Source of the DNA: JANNPJ01 sp965200525
Lineage (GTDB): Bacteria; Actinomycetota; Actinomycetes; Actinomycetales; Kineosporiaceae
NCBI GenBank assembly: GCA_965200525.1
Contig: OZ241368.1
Coordinates: forward strand, 6,944,001 to 7,008,000
Length of the DNA stretch: 64,000 nucleotides
Reading direction: 5' to 3'
Shown: piece by piece, positions 9,766 to 17,927 of the stretch
Position numbering within the stretch: position 1 is the first letter of the stretch
How the letters are laid out: each line of letters begins with the position of its first letter
Made by a program: the position numbers and the translations under genes
The notes under the pieces: generated by a model
Seen by the model: only the letters and a program-made list of their open reading frames with translations
Database searches by the model: none
Told to the model about the DNA's origin: nothing

Positions 9766-12423
9766 GTGAGCTCCGCCGACGTCGGTCTCGATGCCGTCCG
9801 GAGTGCCGCCGTGGCCGACAACACCACCGAAGTCACCGCCTGGCGGCTCGGGTCGGGGTCCCGGGCTGCCGATAGTCCCCTCGTGGTCCGCGCCCGCCCT
9901 TCGACGACCTCGCTGCGGGTCATGGCCGTCAGCGTCGTCCTGGCCGTGCTCGGAGCCCTGGTCTGGATGCTGCCGGCCACCCGGCACGCGGCCGACCTGC
10001 CCACCGAGGGCGGCCTGACCAGGCTCGACTGGTGGGCCCTGGCCCTGCTGGCCGCCGTCTGCGAGATGGTGGTGCTGCACATCCAGGTGCGGCGCGAGGC
10101 CCACGGCATCTCGCTGTCCGAGATCGCCACCGTGATCGGCCTGTTCTTCGCCACCCCGGGCGACTTCGTGGTCGGCCGGGCGGTCGGCGCCCTGGCCACC
10201 TTCATCCTCTGGCGCCGCCAGGAGGCCGGCAAGGTGTTGTTCAACTCGGCCATGTTCCTGGCCGAGTCGAGCTTGGCCCTGCTGATCTTTCACAGCATCC
10301 GGGGCACCGACCATCAGGTCGACCCCCGGGCCTGGCTGGCCGCGGGTGCCGCCACGGTGGCCATCAGCCTGATCACCGCCGTCGCCGTCACCGGGGTGAT
10401 CGCCCTGGTGGACGGCGAGGTGCACCGGCGGGACTTCGTCGTCGAGCCGGTGCGCGGCGCGCTGACTTCGCTCTTCGTGACCGCGGTGGCGCTGGTCGGG
10501 GTGCACGCGCTGGCCGCCGGACCGCTGGCCGCCGTCCCGCTGATCATCTCGATGGCCCTGCTGCTGCTCGGCTACCGGGCCTACAGCGGGCTGTCCGAGC
10601 GGCACCTGAGCCTGGAACGGCTGTACCGCTTCAGTCACGCCGTGAGCAGCACCCCGGAGGTCGACGGCATCCTCGCCGGGGTGCTGCAGCACGCCCGGGA
10701 GGTGCTGCGGGCCGAGTACGCCGAGGTGATCTTCGTCTCCTCGGAAGCCGAGCATCAGCCGCTCCGGATCGACACCGACGCGGTCAGCGGCAAGCTGCGC
10801 CGGACCCGGCTGACCGAGCAGGACGCCGCCGAGCCGACTTGGAGCGCCGTGGTCACCGGCGGGACGCCGTTGCTGATCCCCCGCGGCGACCGCTCGTCCC
10901 GGGCCTTCCTGGCCGACCGCGACCTGCGCGACGCCGTCCTGGTGCCGTTGCGCGGGGACGCCGGGATCGTCGGCACGATCCTGGTCGGCGACCGGATGGG
11001 CGAGGTCCGTACGTTCGACAGCGACGACGTCCAGCTGCTGATGACGGTGGCCAACCACGCCAGCATGGCCCTGCAGAACGGCCGGCTGGTGGATCGGCTG
11101 CGCCACGACGCCCTGCACGACGGCCTCACCGGGCTGCCCAACCGGACCCGGCTGAACCAGGAGATGGTCGAGGCCCTGGGCGATCTGCGGTCCGGCCGGT
11201 CGCCCGGACTGACTGTGATGATCATGGACCTGGTCGGCTTCAAACAGGTCAACGACACCTTCGGGCACGCCCTCGGCGACCTGCTGCTGCAGATCGTCGG
11301 GCGGCGGATGTCCGAGGTGCTGGAGGGCCATGGCCTGCTGGCCCGCCTCGGTGGCGACGAGTTCGCCGCCGTCGTGCCCGGCCTGGACACGGTGGCCGGC
11401 GCCGTCGACATCGCCTCCCGGCTGCGCGAGGCCCTGGAGCGACCGATCGCGATCGAGGGGGTCGACATCGAGGTCGGGGTGTCGGTCGGGGTGGCGGTGG
11501 CTCCGCTGCACGGTCAGGACGGCCTGACCCTGATGAAGCGGGCCGACGCCGCGATGTACGACGCCAAGAACTCCGGCAGCGGCCTGCACGTCTACGAGGC
11601 CGGCCTGGACGTGGCCGAGACCCCGGAGCGGCTGGCCCTGATCGCCGAGCTGCGTCAGGGCATCCCGGACGGCCAGCTCGAGGTCTACGTGCAGCCCCAG
11701 GCCTCGCTGCGGACCGGGCGGGTGCTCGGCGTCGAGGCGCTGGTCCGCTGGCGCCATCCGCGGCACGGGCTGCTCTACCCGGACACCTTCATCCCGCTGG
11801 CCGAGCGCAGCGGCCTGATCCGCCAGCTCACCGACGAGGTGCTGGAACAGGCTCTGGCCGCCTGCGGGCGCTGGCGGCGTGAGGGCCACCGGCTGACCGT
11901 GTCGGTGAACCTGTCGGCCCGCAGCAACTTCAGCGACGAGCTGGTCGAGGAGGTGCAGGCCCTGCTCCAGCGCCACGGCGTGCCGGCCGAGGCGCTCACC
12001 CTGGAGATCACCGAGAGTTCGGTGATCAAGGACCCGGCCCGCACGGGCGAGGTGCTCGACCGGCTGCACGCCCTCGGGGTCGGGCTCTCGATCGACGACT
12101 TCGGCACCGGGTACTCGTCCCTGTCGTACCTGCGCCAGCTCCCGGTCCAGGAAGTGAAGATCGACAAGAGCTTCGTGATGACGATGCTCAACCAGCCCGA
12201 GGACGCCGCCATCGTCCGCTCGATCGTCGACCTGGGGGCCAACCTCGGCCTGGTGGTGGTGGCCGAGGGCGTCGAGGACGCTGCCACCTGGGACGAGCTC
12301 GAACGGCTGGGCTGTCACAACCTGCAGGGGTTCTTCCTGGCCGCGCCCATGCCGATCAGCGACTTCACCGAGTGGCTGGCCGCCCGCGAGGGGCGGCTGG
12401 TCCCCAGCCAGCGCCTGCACTGA
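9766..12423 (+). CDS. Membrane GAF-GGDEF-EAL cyclic-di-GMP protein
   Basis: An 885-aa bifunctional candidate for c-di-GMP turnover. Order: a hydrophobic N-terminal region with about seven to eight membrane segments (residues 55-280), a GAF-like domain (about 295-440), GGDEF (motif GGDEF near 528 in ARLGGDEFAAV), then EAL (VEALVRWRHP near 655, NLSARSNF, ITESSVIK, IDDFGTGYSSLSYLRQLPVQ, VAEGVED). Both catalytic motifs are intact, so diguanylate cyclase and phosphodiesterase activities are each possible. Start is GTG at 9766, only 6 bases after the protease gene, so the two are probably translated from one mRNA. The signal sensed by the GAF domain is unknown. Confidence 0.92.
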   Translation: MSSADVGLDAVRSAAVADNTTEVTAWRLGSGSRAADSPLVVRARPSTTSLRVMAVSVVLAVLGALVWMLPATRHAADLPTEGGLTRLDWWALALLAAVCEMVVLHIQVRREAHGISLSEIATVIGLFFATPGDFVVGRAVGALATFILWRRQEAGKVLFNSAMFLAESSLALLIFHSIRGTDHQVDPRAWLAAGAATVAISLITAVAVTGVIALVDGEVHRRDFVVEPVRGALTSLFVTAVALVGVHALAAGPLAAVPLIISMALLLLGYRAYSGLSERHLSLERLYRFSHAVSSTPEVDGILAGVLQHAREVLRAEYAEVIFVSSEAEHQPLRIDTDAVSGKLRRTRLTEQDAAEPTWSAVVTGGTPLLIPRGDRSSRAFLADRDLRDAVLVPLRGDAGIVGTILVGDRMGEVRTFDSDDVQLLMTVANHASMALQNGRLVDRLRHDALHDGLTGLPNRTRLNQEMVEALGDLRSGRSPGLTVMIMDLVGFKQVNDTFGHALGDLLLQIVGRRMSEVLEGHGLLARLGGDEFAAVVPGLDTVAGAVDIASRLREALERPIAIEGVDIEVGVSVGVAVAPLHGQDGLTLMKRADAAMYDAKNSGSGLHVYEAGLDVAETPERLALIAELRQGIPDGQLEVYVQPQASLRTGRVLGVEALVRWRHPRHGLLYPDTFIPLAERSGLIRQLTDEVLEQALAACGRWRREGHRLTVSVNLSARSNFSDELVEEVQALLQRHGVPAEALTLEITESSVIKDPARTGEVLDRLHALGVGLSIDDFGTGYSSLSYLRQLPVQEVKIDKSFVMTMLNQPEDAAIVRSIVDLGANLGLVVVAEGVEDAATWDELERLGCHNLQGFFLAAPMPISDFTEWLAAREGRLVPSQRLH

Positions 12424-12438
12424 CCATGGCTCGGCCGG

Positions 12439-13218
12439 TCAGTCCTGGGCGACCACCGGGTTGCTGAGCACGCCCAGGCCCTCGATCTCGACCTCGACCC
12501 GGTCGCCGGCCACGATCGGCCCGACCCCGGCGGGCGTGCCGGTCAGGATCACGTCGCCGGGCAGCAGGGTGAAGGCGGCGCTCACGTAGGCCACCAGCGC
12601 CGGGACGTCGAACACCAGCTGCGAGGTGCGCCCGTCCTGTTTCACCTCGCCGTTCACCCTGGTGGTCAGCCGCAGGTCGCCCGGGTCGATCCCGGTGACC
12701 AGGTAGGGGCCGAGCGGGCAGAACGTGTCGAAGCTCTTGGCCCGGGTGAACTGGACATCGGCTCTCTGCAGGTCTCGCGCGGTGACGTCGTTGGCCACGG
12801 TGTAGCCCAGGACCACCTCGGGCACCCGCTCGAGCGGGACGTCCTTGCAGAGCCGCCCGATGACGATCGCCAGCTCGCCCTCGAAGTGCACGTTGCCCGA
12901 CTGGCGGGGCAGCACGATCGGGTCGCCCGGGCCGATCACCGACGTGTTCGGCTTGAGGAACAGCAGCGGCTCCTTCGGCACGTCGTTGCCGAGCTCGGCG
13001 GCGTGATCGGTGTAGTTGCGCCCGATTCCGACCACCTTGCTGCGCGGGATCACCGGCGCCAGCAGGCGGACGGCGGCCAGCGGCAGCCGCTCGCCGGTGA
13101 GCTGAACGGTCTGGAACAGCGGGTCGCCGCTGACCACGGCCAGCGTCTCGGCCCCGGCCTCCCCTTCCACGACCGCGTACTTGGGATCCTCGCCGGTGGT
13201 AAATCTCGCGATACGCAC
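12439..13218 (-). CDS. Fumarylacetoacetate hydrolase (FAH) family enzyme
   Basis: A 259-aa cytoplasmic metal-dependent enzyme. FAH-fold features: VVGIGRNYTDHAAELGN, the metal-binding HFEGELAIVIG (Glu-x-Glu), YTVANDVTARDLQ, KSFDTFCPLGPYLV and the C-terminal ILTGTPAGVGP. The single-domain form groups with acylpyruvases, oxaloacetate decarboxylases and 2-hydroxyhepta-2,4-diene-1,7-dioate isomerases; the substrate cannot be told from sequence. Start is GTG at 13218, 7 bases from a TAAGGT -10 box (13226-13231), so the mRNA is probably leaderless. In actinobacteria this gene commonly neighbours gltX. It is divergent from the gene at 13237. Confidence 0.92.
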   Translation of the reverse strand: MRIARFTTGEDPKYAVVEGEAGAETLAVVSGDPLFQTVQLTGERLPLAAVRLLAPVIPRSKVVGIGRNYTDHAAELGNDVPKEPLLFLKPNTSVIGPGDPIVLPRQSGNVHFEGELAIVIGRLCKDVPLERVPEVVLGYTVANDVTARDLQRADVQFTRAKSFDTFCPLGPYLVTGIDPGDLRLTTRVNGEVKQDGRTSQLVFDVPALVAYVSAAFTLLPGDVILTGTPAGVGPIVAGDRVEVEIEGLGVLSNPVVAQD

Positions 13219-13236
13219 GGCAGTTACCTTAGAACG
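13219..13236. promoter_or_regulatory. 18-bp bidirectional promoter with shared, symmetric -10 element
   Basis: Only 18 bases separate the two divergent GTG start codons. TACCTT (13225-13230, plus) and TAAGGT (13231-13226, minus) overlap by five bases, and each is a TANNNT -10 box 6-7 bases from its own start codon. Both mRNAs should therefore begin at or next to the GTG. Confidence 0.75.
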
Positions 13237-14112
13237 GTGTCCACCACCGTCATCACCGAGGCCGACTGGCAGCAGCGCCGCCGGGCCCACGAGCAGCAGG
13301 TGGACGACGTGCTGGCCGGTCATCGGGAGCGGGCCGGGCGCCGCCAGGCCCACCCGGTCGAGGACTTCCTGTTCACCTACTACTCGCTGCGCCCGGCCCA
13401 GCTGCGCCGATGGCATCCGGGAGCCGGCTTCGCCCTGGCCGGGGCGGCGGCCCGCGAGCGGCTGCAATGGCGCGAGCACGTGCTCGAGGACGACGCGGTC
13501 ACGCTCGACCTGACCGCCTTCCGGGCCCGTCGGGGCGGGGCCGTGCAGCACGTGGTCGAGTTGCTGACGGCGACCGCGGCCCGGCCGGCCCAGCTCGGCT
13601 GCTTCGGCCTGCACGAGTGGGCGATGGTCTACCGGCAGGACGAGCAGCAGGTGCGGCACGCCGGCCGGTCGTTGCGGCTGGGCCCGGCCGGCACCGATGC
13701 CGTGGTCGAGAGTCACCGGATCCGCTGCACCCACCACGACGCGTTCCGGTTCTTCACCGAGCCGGCCCGGCCGCTGAACCTGCTCCAGCCGGCCCGGGGC
13801 GGGGAGGTCGAACTGGAGCAGCCGGGCTGCCTGCACGCCACGATGGACCTCTACAAGTGGGCCTACAAGCTCTCGCCGGCCGTGCCGAGCGAGCTGGTGC
13901 TGAGCTGTTTCCGGCTGGCCCGGCGCACCCGCGAGCTGGACATGCGGGCCTCGCCCTACGACCTGAGCGATCTCGGCTACGCCGCGGTCGCGATCGAGAC
14001 GCCGGAGGGCAAGGCCGAGTACGTGGCCGCCCAGCGCGAGATCGCCGACCTCGGCCGGCAGTTACGGGCTCAGCTGCTCGACGCGCTCCAGCCGCTGCTG
14101 GCCCCGGTGTGA
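13237..14112 (+). CDS. Conserved actinobacterial protein, often labelled 3-methyladenine DNA glycosylase
   Basis: A 291-aa cytoplasmic protein. It resembles a family I recall as widely annotated '3-methyladenine DNA glycosylase' in Streptomyces and relatives, with the hallmark HPVEDFLFTYYSLRPAQLRRWHPG near residue 40. I see no helix-hairpin-helix or other glycosylase active site, so the label looks unreliable. His- and Trp-rich motifs (CTHHDAFRFFTEPARP, LHATMDLYKWAYKL) and a conserved ASPYDLSDLGYA suggest a metal- or cofactor-binding enzyme. Start is GTG at 13237, fixed by the -10 box 6 bases upstream. Real function is unknown. Confidence 0.82.
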   Translation: MSTTVITEADWQQRRRAHEQQVDDVLAGHRERAGRRQAHPVEDFLFTYYSLRPAQLRRWHPGAGFALAGAAARERLQWREHVLEDDAVTLDLTAFRARRGGAVQHVVELLTATAARPAQLGCFGLHEWAMVYRQDEQQVRHAGRSLRLGPAGTDAVVESHRIRCTHHDAFRFFTEPARPLNLLQPARGGEVELEQPGCLHATMDLYKWAYKLSPAVPSELVLSCFRLARRTRELDMRASPYDLSDLGYAAVAIETPEGKAEYVAAQREIADLGRQLRAQLLDALQPLLAPV

Positions 14113-14113
14113 G

Positions 14114-14629
14114 TCAGCGGTCGGCGGGCCGGTCGTCGGCCTCGGCGGCCCGGTCGTCGGCCTCGGCCGACCGGCGGTGCCGGACGACGGTGACGATCGC
14201 GGCCGGCACCGTGACCAGGGTCACCCCGACCACCGCCCCGGCCACGGTGGACGCCGTGAGGTCGATCCCGGACCGGACCACGAACCCGACCATCGTGGCC
14301 AGGTACAGGACGAGCGCCAGGTAGACCCGCGGCTGGCGCAGCCGCACGCCTTCGCGCCCGGTCACGCCTCGGCGGCCGGCATGGCCGAGGGTCAGCCAGC
14401 CGGCCACGGTGGCCACGACGTACAGGGCGACGGCCCAGCCCATCACCGGCCGGCCACCGATCCAGGTCATCGCGCAGCCGAGGCCGAGCGTGCCCCACAG
14501 CATGGTCTGAAAACCGAGAGCCGAGGCCTCGTTCCAGACGTCCCGCTGTCGCTCCTCGGTGTAGAACGGGCTGCCGAAGTCGGCGACCACCTCGGCCAGC
14601 CGCTCGAACCGGTCATCCAACGCGTTCAT
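14114..14629 (-). CDS. Small integral membrane protein paired with an XRE regulator
   Basis: A 171-aa protein with about four membrane segments (TMLWGTLGLGCAMTWIG, GWAVALYVVATVAGWLTLG, VYLALVLYLATMVGFVV, TVAGAVVGVTLVTVPAAIV) after a 40-residue acidic cytoplasmic start. The tail repeats AEADDR twice. Its start overlaps the 3' end of the XRE gene by 17 bases, so the pair is translationally linked. Two-gene units of a short Cro/C1-type regulator and a four-helix membrane protein are common in Gram-positives, with unknown role. It ends 1 base from the convergent gene ending at 14112. Confidence 0.8.
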   Translation of the reverse strand: MNALDDRFERLAEVVADFGSPFYTEERQRDVWNEASALGFQTMLWGTLGLGCAMTWIGGRPVMGWAVALYVVATVAGWLTLGHAGRRGVTGREGVRLRQPRVYLALVLYLATMVGFVVRSGIDLTASTVAGAVVGVTLVTVPAAIVTVVRHRRSAEADDRAAEADDRPADR

Positions 14630-14876
14630 GCTTCTCCTTCGAATCGCGGTCGGCCCGGACGGCGAACAGATCCTCGACCGTGGTCGATAGGACCGCCGCC
14701 ACCCGCAGCGCGAGATATACCGACGGGGCGTAGTTTCCGGCCTCGAGCGCGTTCACGGTCTGCCGGCTGACGCCGACCGCGGCCGCGAGCTGGGCCTGGG
14801 TGATGCCGGCGGCGACCCGGACCGGGCGAACCCGGTTGCTCCTGACCTCCGGCGTCCCGGCGACTGCTCTGACCAT
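14613..14876 (-). CDS. XRE-family (Cro/C1-type) transcriptional regulator
   Basis: An 87-aa protein made almost entirely of one helix-turn-helix domain (VRVAAGITQAQLAAAVGVSR, then QTVNALEAGNYAPSVYLALR), with a short VEDLFAVRADRDSKEKHERVG-like basic tail. This compact layout is typical of regulators paired with a membrane gene. Start is ATG at 14876, only 6 bases after a TACGTT -10 box, so the mRNA is probably leaderless. A 31-bp perfect palindrome overlaps the -35 box and spacer just upstream, which suggests strict autoregulation. It forms an operon with the membrane gene at 14114-14629. Confidence 0.9.
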   Translation of the reverse strand: MVRAVAGTPEVRSNRVRPVRVAAGITQAQLAAAVGVSRQTVNALEAGNYAPSVYLALRVAAVLSTTVEDLFAVRADRDSKEKHERVG

Positions 14877-14919
14877 GCCCCAAACGTAAAGTCACCTTGA
14901 CATGATGTCAAGGTGACTT
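14877..14919 (-). promoter_or_regulatory. XRE operon promoter and 31-bp perfect palindrome
   Basis: On the minus strand: TTGACA, a 17-bp spacer, TACGTT, then 6 bases to the ATG. Bases 14889-14919 form a perfect palindrome with 15-base arms around one central base (half-site AAGTCACCTTGACAT), covering the -35 box and most of the spacer. This is the most symmetric operator-like site in the window. Confidence 0.85.
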
Positions 14920-15181
14920 GTCGTTGACGGGCAGCCTCGGTTCCGTTCCACGGCGGCAATCAGGGCGTCGCCGTGAGTGCGGAATCGGGCGTCCAACTAA
15001 GTGCTTATATCGGTAAAACCGGACATACGAAATGTAGGTTGGCTCCCTAGAGCTGTCAACGTTTCGCTCTGAGTAACCGCTCGTCCTTCAGTGCCGGCTC
15101 AGGTACGCCGAACACTCACCAGGCCCCTGGGGCCGGGAAACTCGTGTCGCCGGGCGCGGAACTGCCGTCGTGGAGGAAAGA

Positions 15182-16282
15182 ATGAGTCGCAGCACCGTCC
15201 CGATCCGGGTGGCCGCCCTGGTCGCCGTCGCCCTGGGCCTGAGTGCCTGCGGCGCCGGCAGCAGCGATTCCACCACCGCCGGCAGCGCGCCGTCTTCGGG
15301 CACGATCGGGCTGGCCATGCCGACCAAGACCGCCCAGCGCTGGGTGGACGACGGCACCAACATGGTCAAGCAGTTCCAGGTGCTCGGGTACAAGACCGAC
15401 ATGCAGTACGCCAACGACAACGTGCAGACGCAGATTTCGCAGATCGAGTCGATGATCGCGGCCCACGACAAGGCCCTGGTGATCGGGGCGGTCGACGGCT
15501 CGGCCCTGAAAGCGGTGCTGCAGAAGGCCGCTGACGCGAAGATCCCGATCCTGTCCTACGACCGGCTGATCCGCGACAGCCCGAACGTGAACTACTACGC
15601 CACCTTCGACAACTTCAAGGTCGGCGTGCTGCAGGCCAGCTACCTGGTGCGTACCCTGCCGCTGAAGCCGGGCTCGGGCCCGTTCACGATCGAGCTCTAC
15701 GCCGGTGCCGCCACCGACAACAACGCCACCTTCTTCTTCAACGGCGCGATGAGCGTGCTCAAGCCCTACCTGAAGTCGGGTCAACTCGTCGTCCCGGACG
15801 GGCGCGACGACTTCAAGGGCGCCGCCACGCTCAACTGGGACCCGAAGGTGGCCCAGGCCCGGATGACGAAATTCCTGGCCGGGCGGAGCAGCTCGTTCCG
15901 GCTCGATGCCGTGCTGGCCCCGAATGACGGGGTCGCCCGAGGCATCGTGGCCGCGCTGACCGGGGCCGGGTACGGATCGGCCTCGAAGAAGCTGCCGGTG
16001 GTCACCGGGCAGGACGCCGAGCTCGACTCGGTCAAGGCCATCGCCGACGGCAAGCAGGGCCAGACCGTCTACAAGGACACCCGGGAGCTGGCCAAGGTCG
16101 CCGTCCAGATCACCGACTCGATCCTGACCGGCGGCGTCCCGGCGGTGAACGACACCAAGCAGTACGACAACGGGGTCAAGACGATCCCGTCGTTCCTCCT
16201 GCAGCCGGTCAGCGTCGACAAGAACAACTACCGCAGCGTGCTGATCGACGGCGGGTACTACACCGCCGCTCAGGTCGGCTGA
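15182..16282 (+). CDS. ChvE-type sugar-binding lipoprotein
   Basis: A 366-aa substrate-binding lipoprotein. The signal peptide ends in a lipobox LGLSAC with the lipidated Cys at residue 23. The periplasmic-binding type 1 fold is clear ([88 protein letters not shown]), closest to ChvE/XylF-like monosaccharide binders. ATG at 15182 has GGAGG 5 bases upstream. No ABC ATPase or permease lies nearby. Instead a chemoreceptor gene starts 20 bases downstream, so this protein may present sugar to the receptor, as ChvE and the ribose/galactose binders do. The sugar is unknown. Confidence 0.92.
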   Translation: MSRSTVPIRVAALVAVALGLSACGAGSSDSTTAGSAPSSGTIGLAMPTKTAQRWVDDGTNMVKQFQVLGYKTDMQYANDNVQTQISQIESMIAAHDKALVIGAVDGSALKAVLQKAADAKIPILSYDRLIRDSPNVNYYATFDNFKVGVLQASYLVRTLPLKPGSGPFTIELYAGAATDNNATFFFNGAMSVLKPYLKSGQLVVPDGRDDFKGAATLNWDPKVAQARMTKFLAGRSSSFRLDAVLAPNDGVARGIVAALTGAGYGSASKKLPVVTGQDAELDSVKAIADGKQGQTVYKDTRELAKVAVQITDSILTGGVPAVNDTKQYDNGVKTIPSFLLQPVSVDKNNYRSVLIDGGYYTAAQVG

Positions 16283-16302
16283 CCCCGATGGAAGGCACCC
16301 TG

Positions 16303-17907
16303 ATGGCGGCACGGCCGACGTCCCCCTCCGGCCGGCTGCTGGCCGGCTTCCTCGACCTGCAGACCCGGACCAAGCTGATGGCCCTGGTCGCGGTCAGCCT
16401 GACTGCCCTGCTCACCTGCCTGGTGGTGACGGCCGGCACCAATCGCTCGGCCTCCTCGACCGCCGCCGACCTGAAGCGGGTCAACGACGCCGGCGCCCTG
16501 GTGCTGCAGATCGACCGGGCCGCGAGCGAGCTCAAGGCCAACGGCCTGCAGGTGATCGTGCGTGACCGCCCGGCCGACCAGGTCCCGATCCTCACCCGCC
16601 AGGTGGAGACCGCCAAAGATCTGCTCGACCGGCTGACCAAGGTGAAGCTGGCCCCGGCCCAGGCCGCCTCGGTGGCCCGGATCACGTCGGTGCTCACCGA
16701 CTACATCGCCACCGTCGAGCGGTTCGTCAAGAACGCAGCGGCCGACCCGACCAGCGCCCGGCTCGGCTGGGAGCAGATCGACGTCGACAACTACCTGGTC
16801 AGCGCGGTCGTCCGGAACGAGCGGGGCTTCTTCACCCGGACCATCGCGCACGCCGAGCAGGTCAACGCGGCCAACCGGCGGCACGCCTTCGTCGCCATGA
16901 TCATCGCCGTGCTGATCGGTGCCGTCGTCCTGATCGCGATGGCCACGTTCGTGGTCCAGTCGATCACCCGGCCCCTGATCCGGGTCCGGCGCAGCCTGGA
17001 CGCCATGGCCTCGGGCAACCTGACCGTGACCGCCGACGTGCACTCCCGCGACGAGCTCGGCCAGATGGCCCGGGCCCTGGACACGGCCCAGGCCTCGGTC
17101 CGGGCCGTGATCGCCTCGGTCGCCGAGTCGGCCACCGCGGTGGCTCACGCGGCCGAGGAGATGTCCTCGACCTCGCAGTCGATGGCCCACTCGGCCACCG
17201 AGTCGGCCGGCCAGGCCCAGGGCGTCTCGGCCGCGGCCGGCGTCGTCTCGGACAACGTCAACAACCTGGCCCAGGGCTCGGAGGAGATGGGCTCGGCGAT
17301 CCGCGAGATCGCGCTCAACGCCACCGAGGCGGCCCAGGTCGCCGGCCAGGCGGTGGAGGTCGCCCGCTCGACCACGGCCCAGGTCGGCCGGCTCGGCGAC
17401 TCCTCGGCCGAGATCGCCTCGGTCGTCGCGATGATCACCAAGATCGCCGAGCAGACCAACCTGCTGGCCCTGAACGCCACCATCGAGGCGGCCCGGGCCG
17501 GCGAGAGCGGCCTCGGCTTCGCCGTCGTGGCCAGCGAGGTCAAGGACCTGGCCCGGGCCACCGCCGACGCCACCAAGGACATCGCGGCCCGGGTGCTGGC
17601 CATCCAGGAGGACACCGCCGGGGCGGTCCAGGCGATCGGCGAGATCAGCTCGGTGATCGAGATGATCAGCAACTACCAGACGGTGATCGCCAGCGCGGTC
17701 GAGGAGCAGTCGGCCACCGCGAACGAGATGAACCGCAGCGTCTCGGCCCTCGCCGGCGGGGCCGAGGGCATGGCGGCCAACATCGCCGGGATCGCCGATG
17801 CCTCCCGGGTGACCACCGAGGGCATCACCCAGTCCCAGACCGCCGTGGTCGAGCTCAGCACGATGGCCCACGAACTACGCCGGCTGGTCAGCCAGTTCCA
17901 GGTCTGA
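16303..17907 (+). CDS. Methyl-accepting chemotaxis protein
   Basis: A 534-aa transmembrane chemoreceptor. Segment 1 is about residues 25-45 ([19 protein letters not shown]) and segment 2 about 187-210 ([20 protein letters not shown]). The extracytoplasmic part between them is a helical bundle of about 140 residues. It is followed by HAMP ([20 protein letters not shown]) and the signalling domain with the conserved tip [19 protein letters not shown] and [13 protein letters not shown]. Start is ATG at 16303, with GGAAGG 7 bases upstream; an ATG at 16288 lacks such a site. Likely co-transcribed with the upstream sugar-binding lipoprotein. No che genes are in this window, so it feeds an array encoded elsewhere. 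Confidence 0.95.
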   Translation: MAARPTSPSGRLLAGFLDLQTRTKLMALVAVSLTALLTCLVVTAGTNRSASSTAADLKRVNDAGALVLQIDRAASELKANGLQVIVRDRPADQVPILTRQVETAKDLLDRLTKVKLAPAQAASVARITSVLTDYIATVERFVKNAAADPTSARLGWEQIDVDNYLVSAVVRNERGFFTRTIAHAEQVNAANRRHAFVAMIIAVLIGAVVLIAMATFVVQSITRPLIRVRRSLDAMASGNLTVTADVHSRDELGQMARALDTAQASVRAVIASVAESATAVAHAAEEMSSTSQSMAHSATESAGQAQGVSAAAGVVSDNVNNLAQGSEEMGSAIREIALNATEAAQVAGQAVEVARSTTAQVGRLGDSSAEIASVVAMITKIAEQTNLLALNATIEAARAGESGLGFAVVASEVKDLARATADATKDIAARVLAIQEDTAGAVQAIGEISSVIEMISNYQTVIASAVEEQSATANEMNRSVSALAGGAEGMAANIAGIADASRVTTEGITQSQTAVVELSTMAHELRRLVSQFQV

Positions 17908-17927
17908 GCGTCCCGCACGAGCGGCGC

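Noticed and set aside
7795..12420. A 1541-codon open frame on the minus strand opposite the protease and GGDEF-EAL genes.
   Set aside because: It is Gly/His/Gln/Arg-rich shadow sequence without domains; the plus-strand genes have complete catalytic motifs.
14918..15181. Looked for an RNA gene or riboswitch in the 264-bp gap before the sugar-binding lipoprotein.
   Set aside because: Only short GC hairpins such as GGCCCCTGGGGCC are seen; no known riboswitch core or strong promoter could be recognised.
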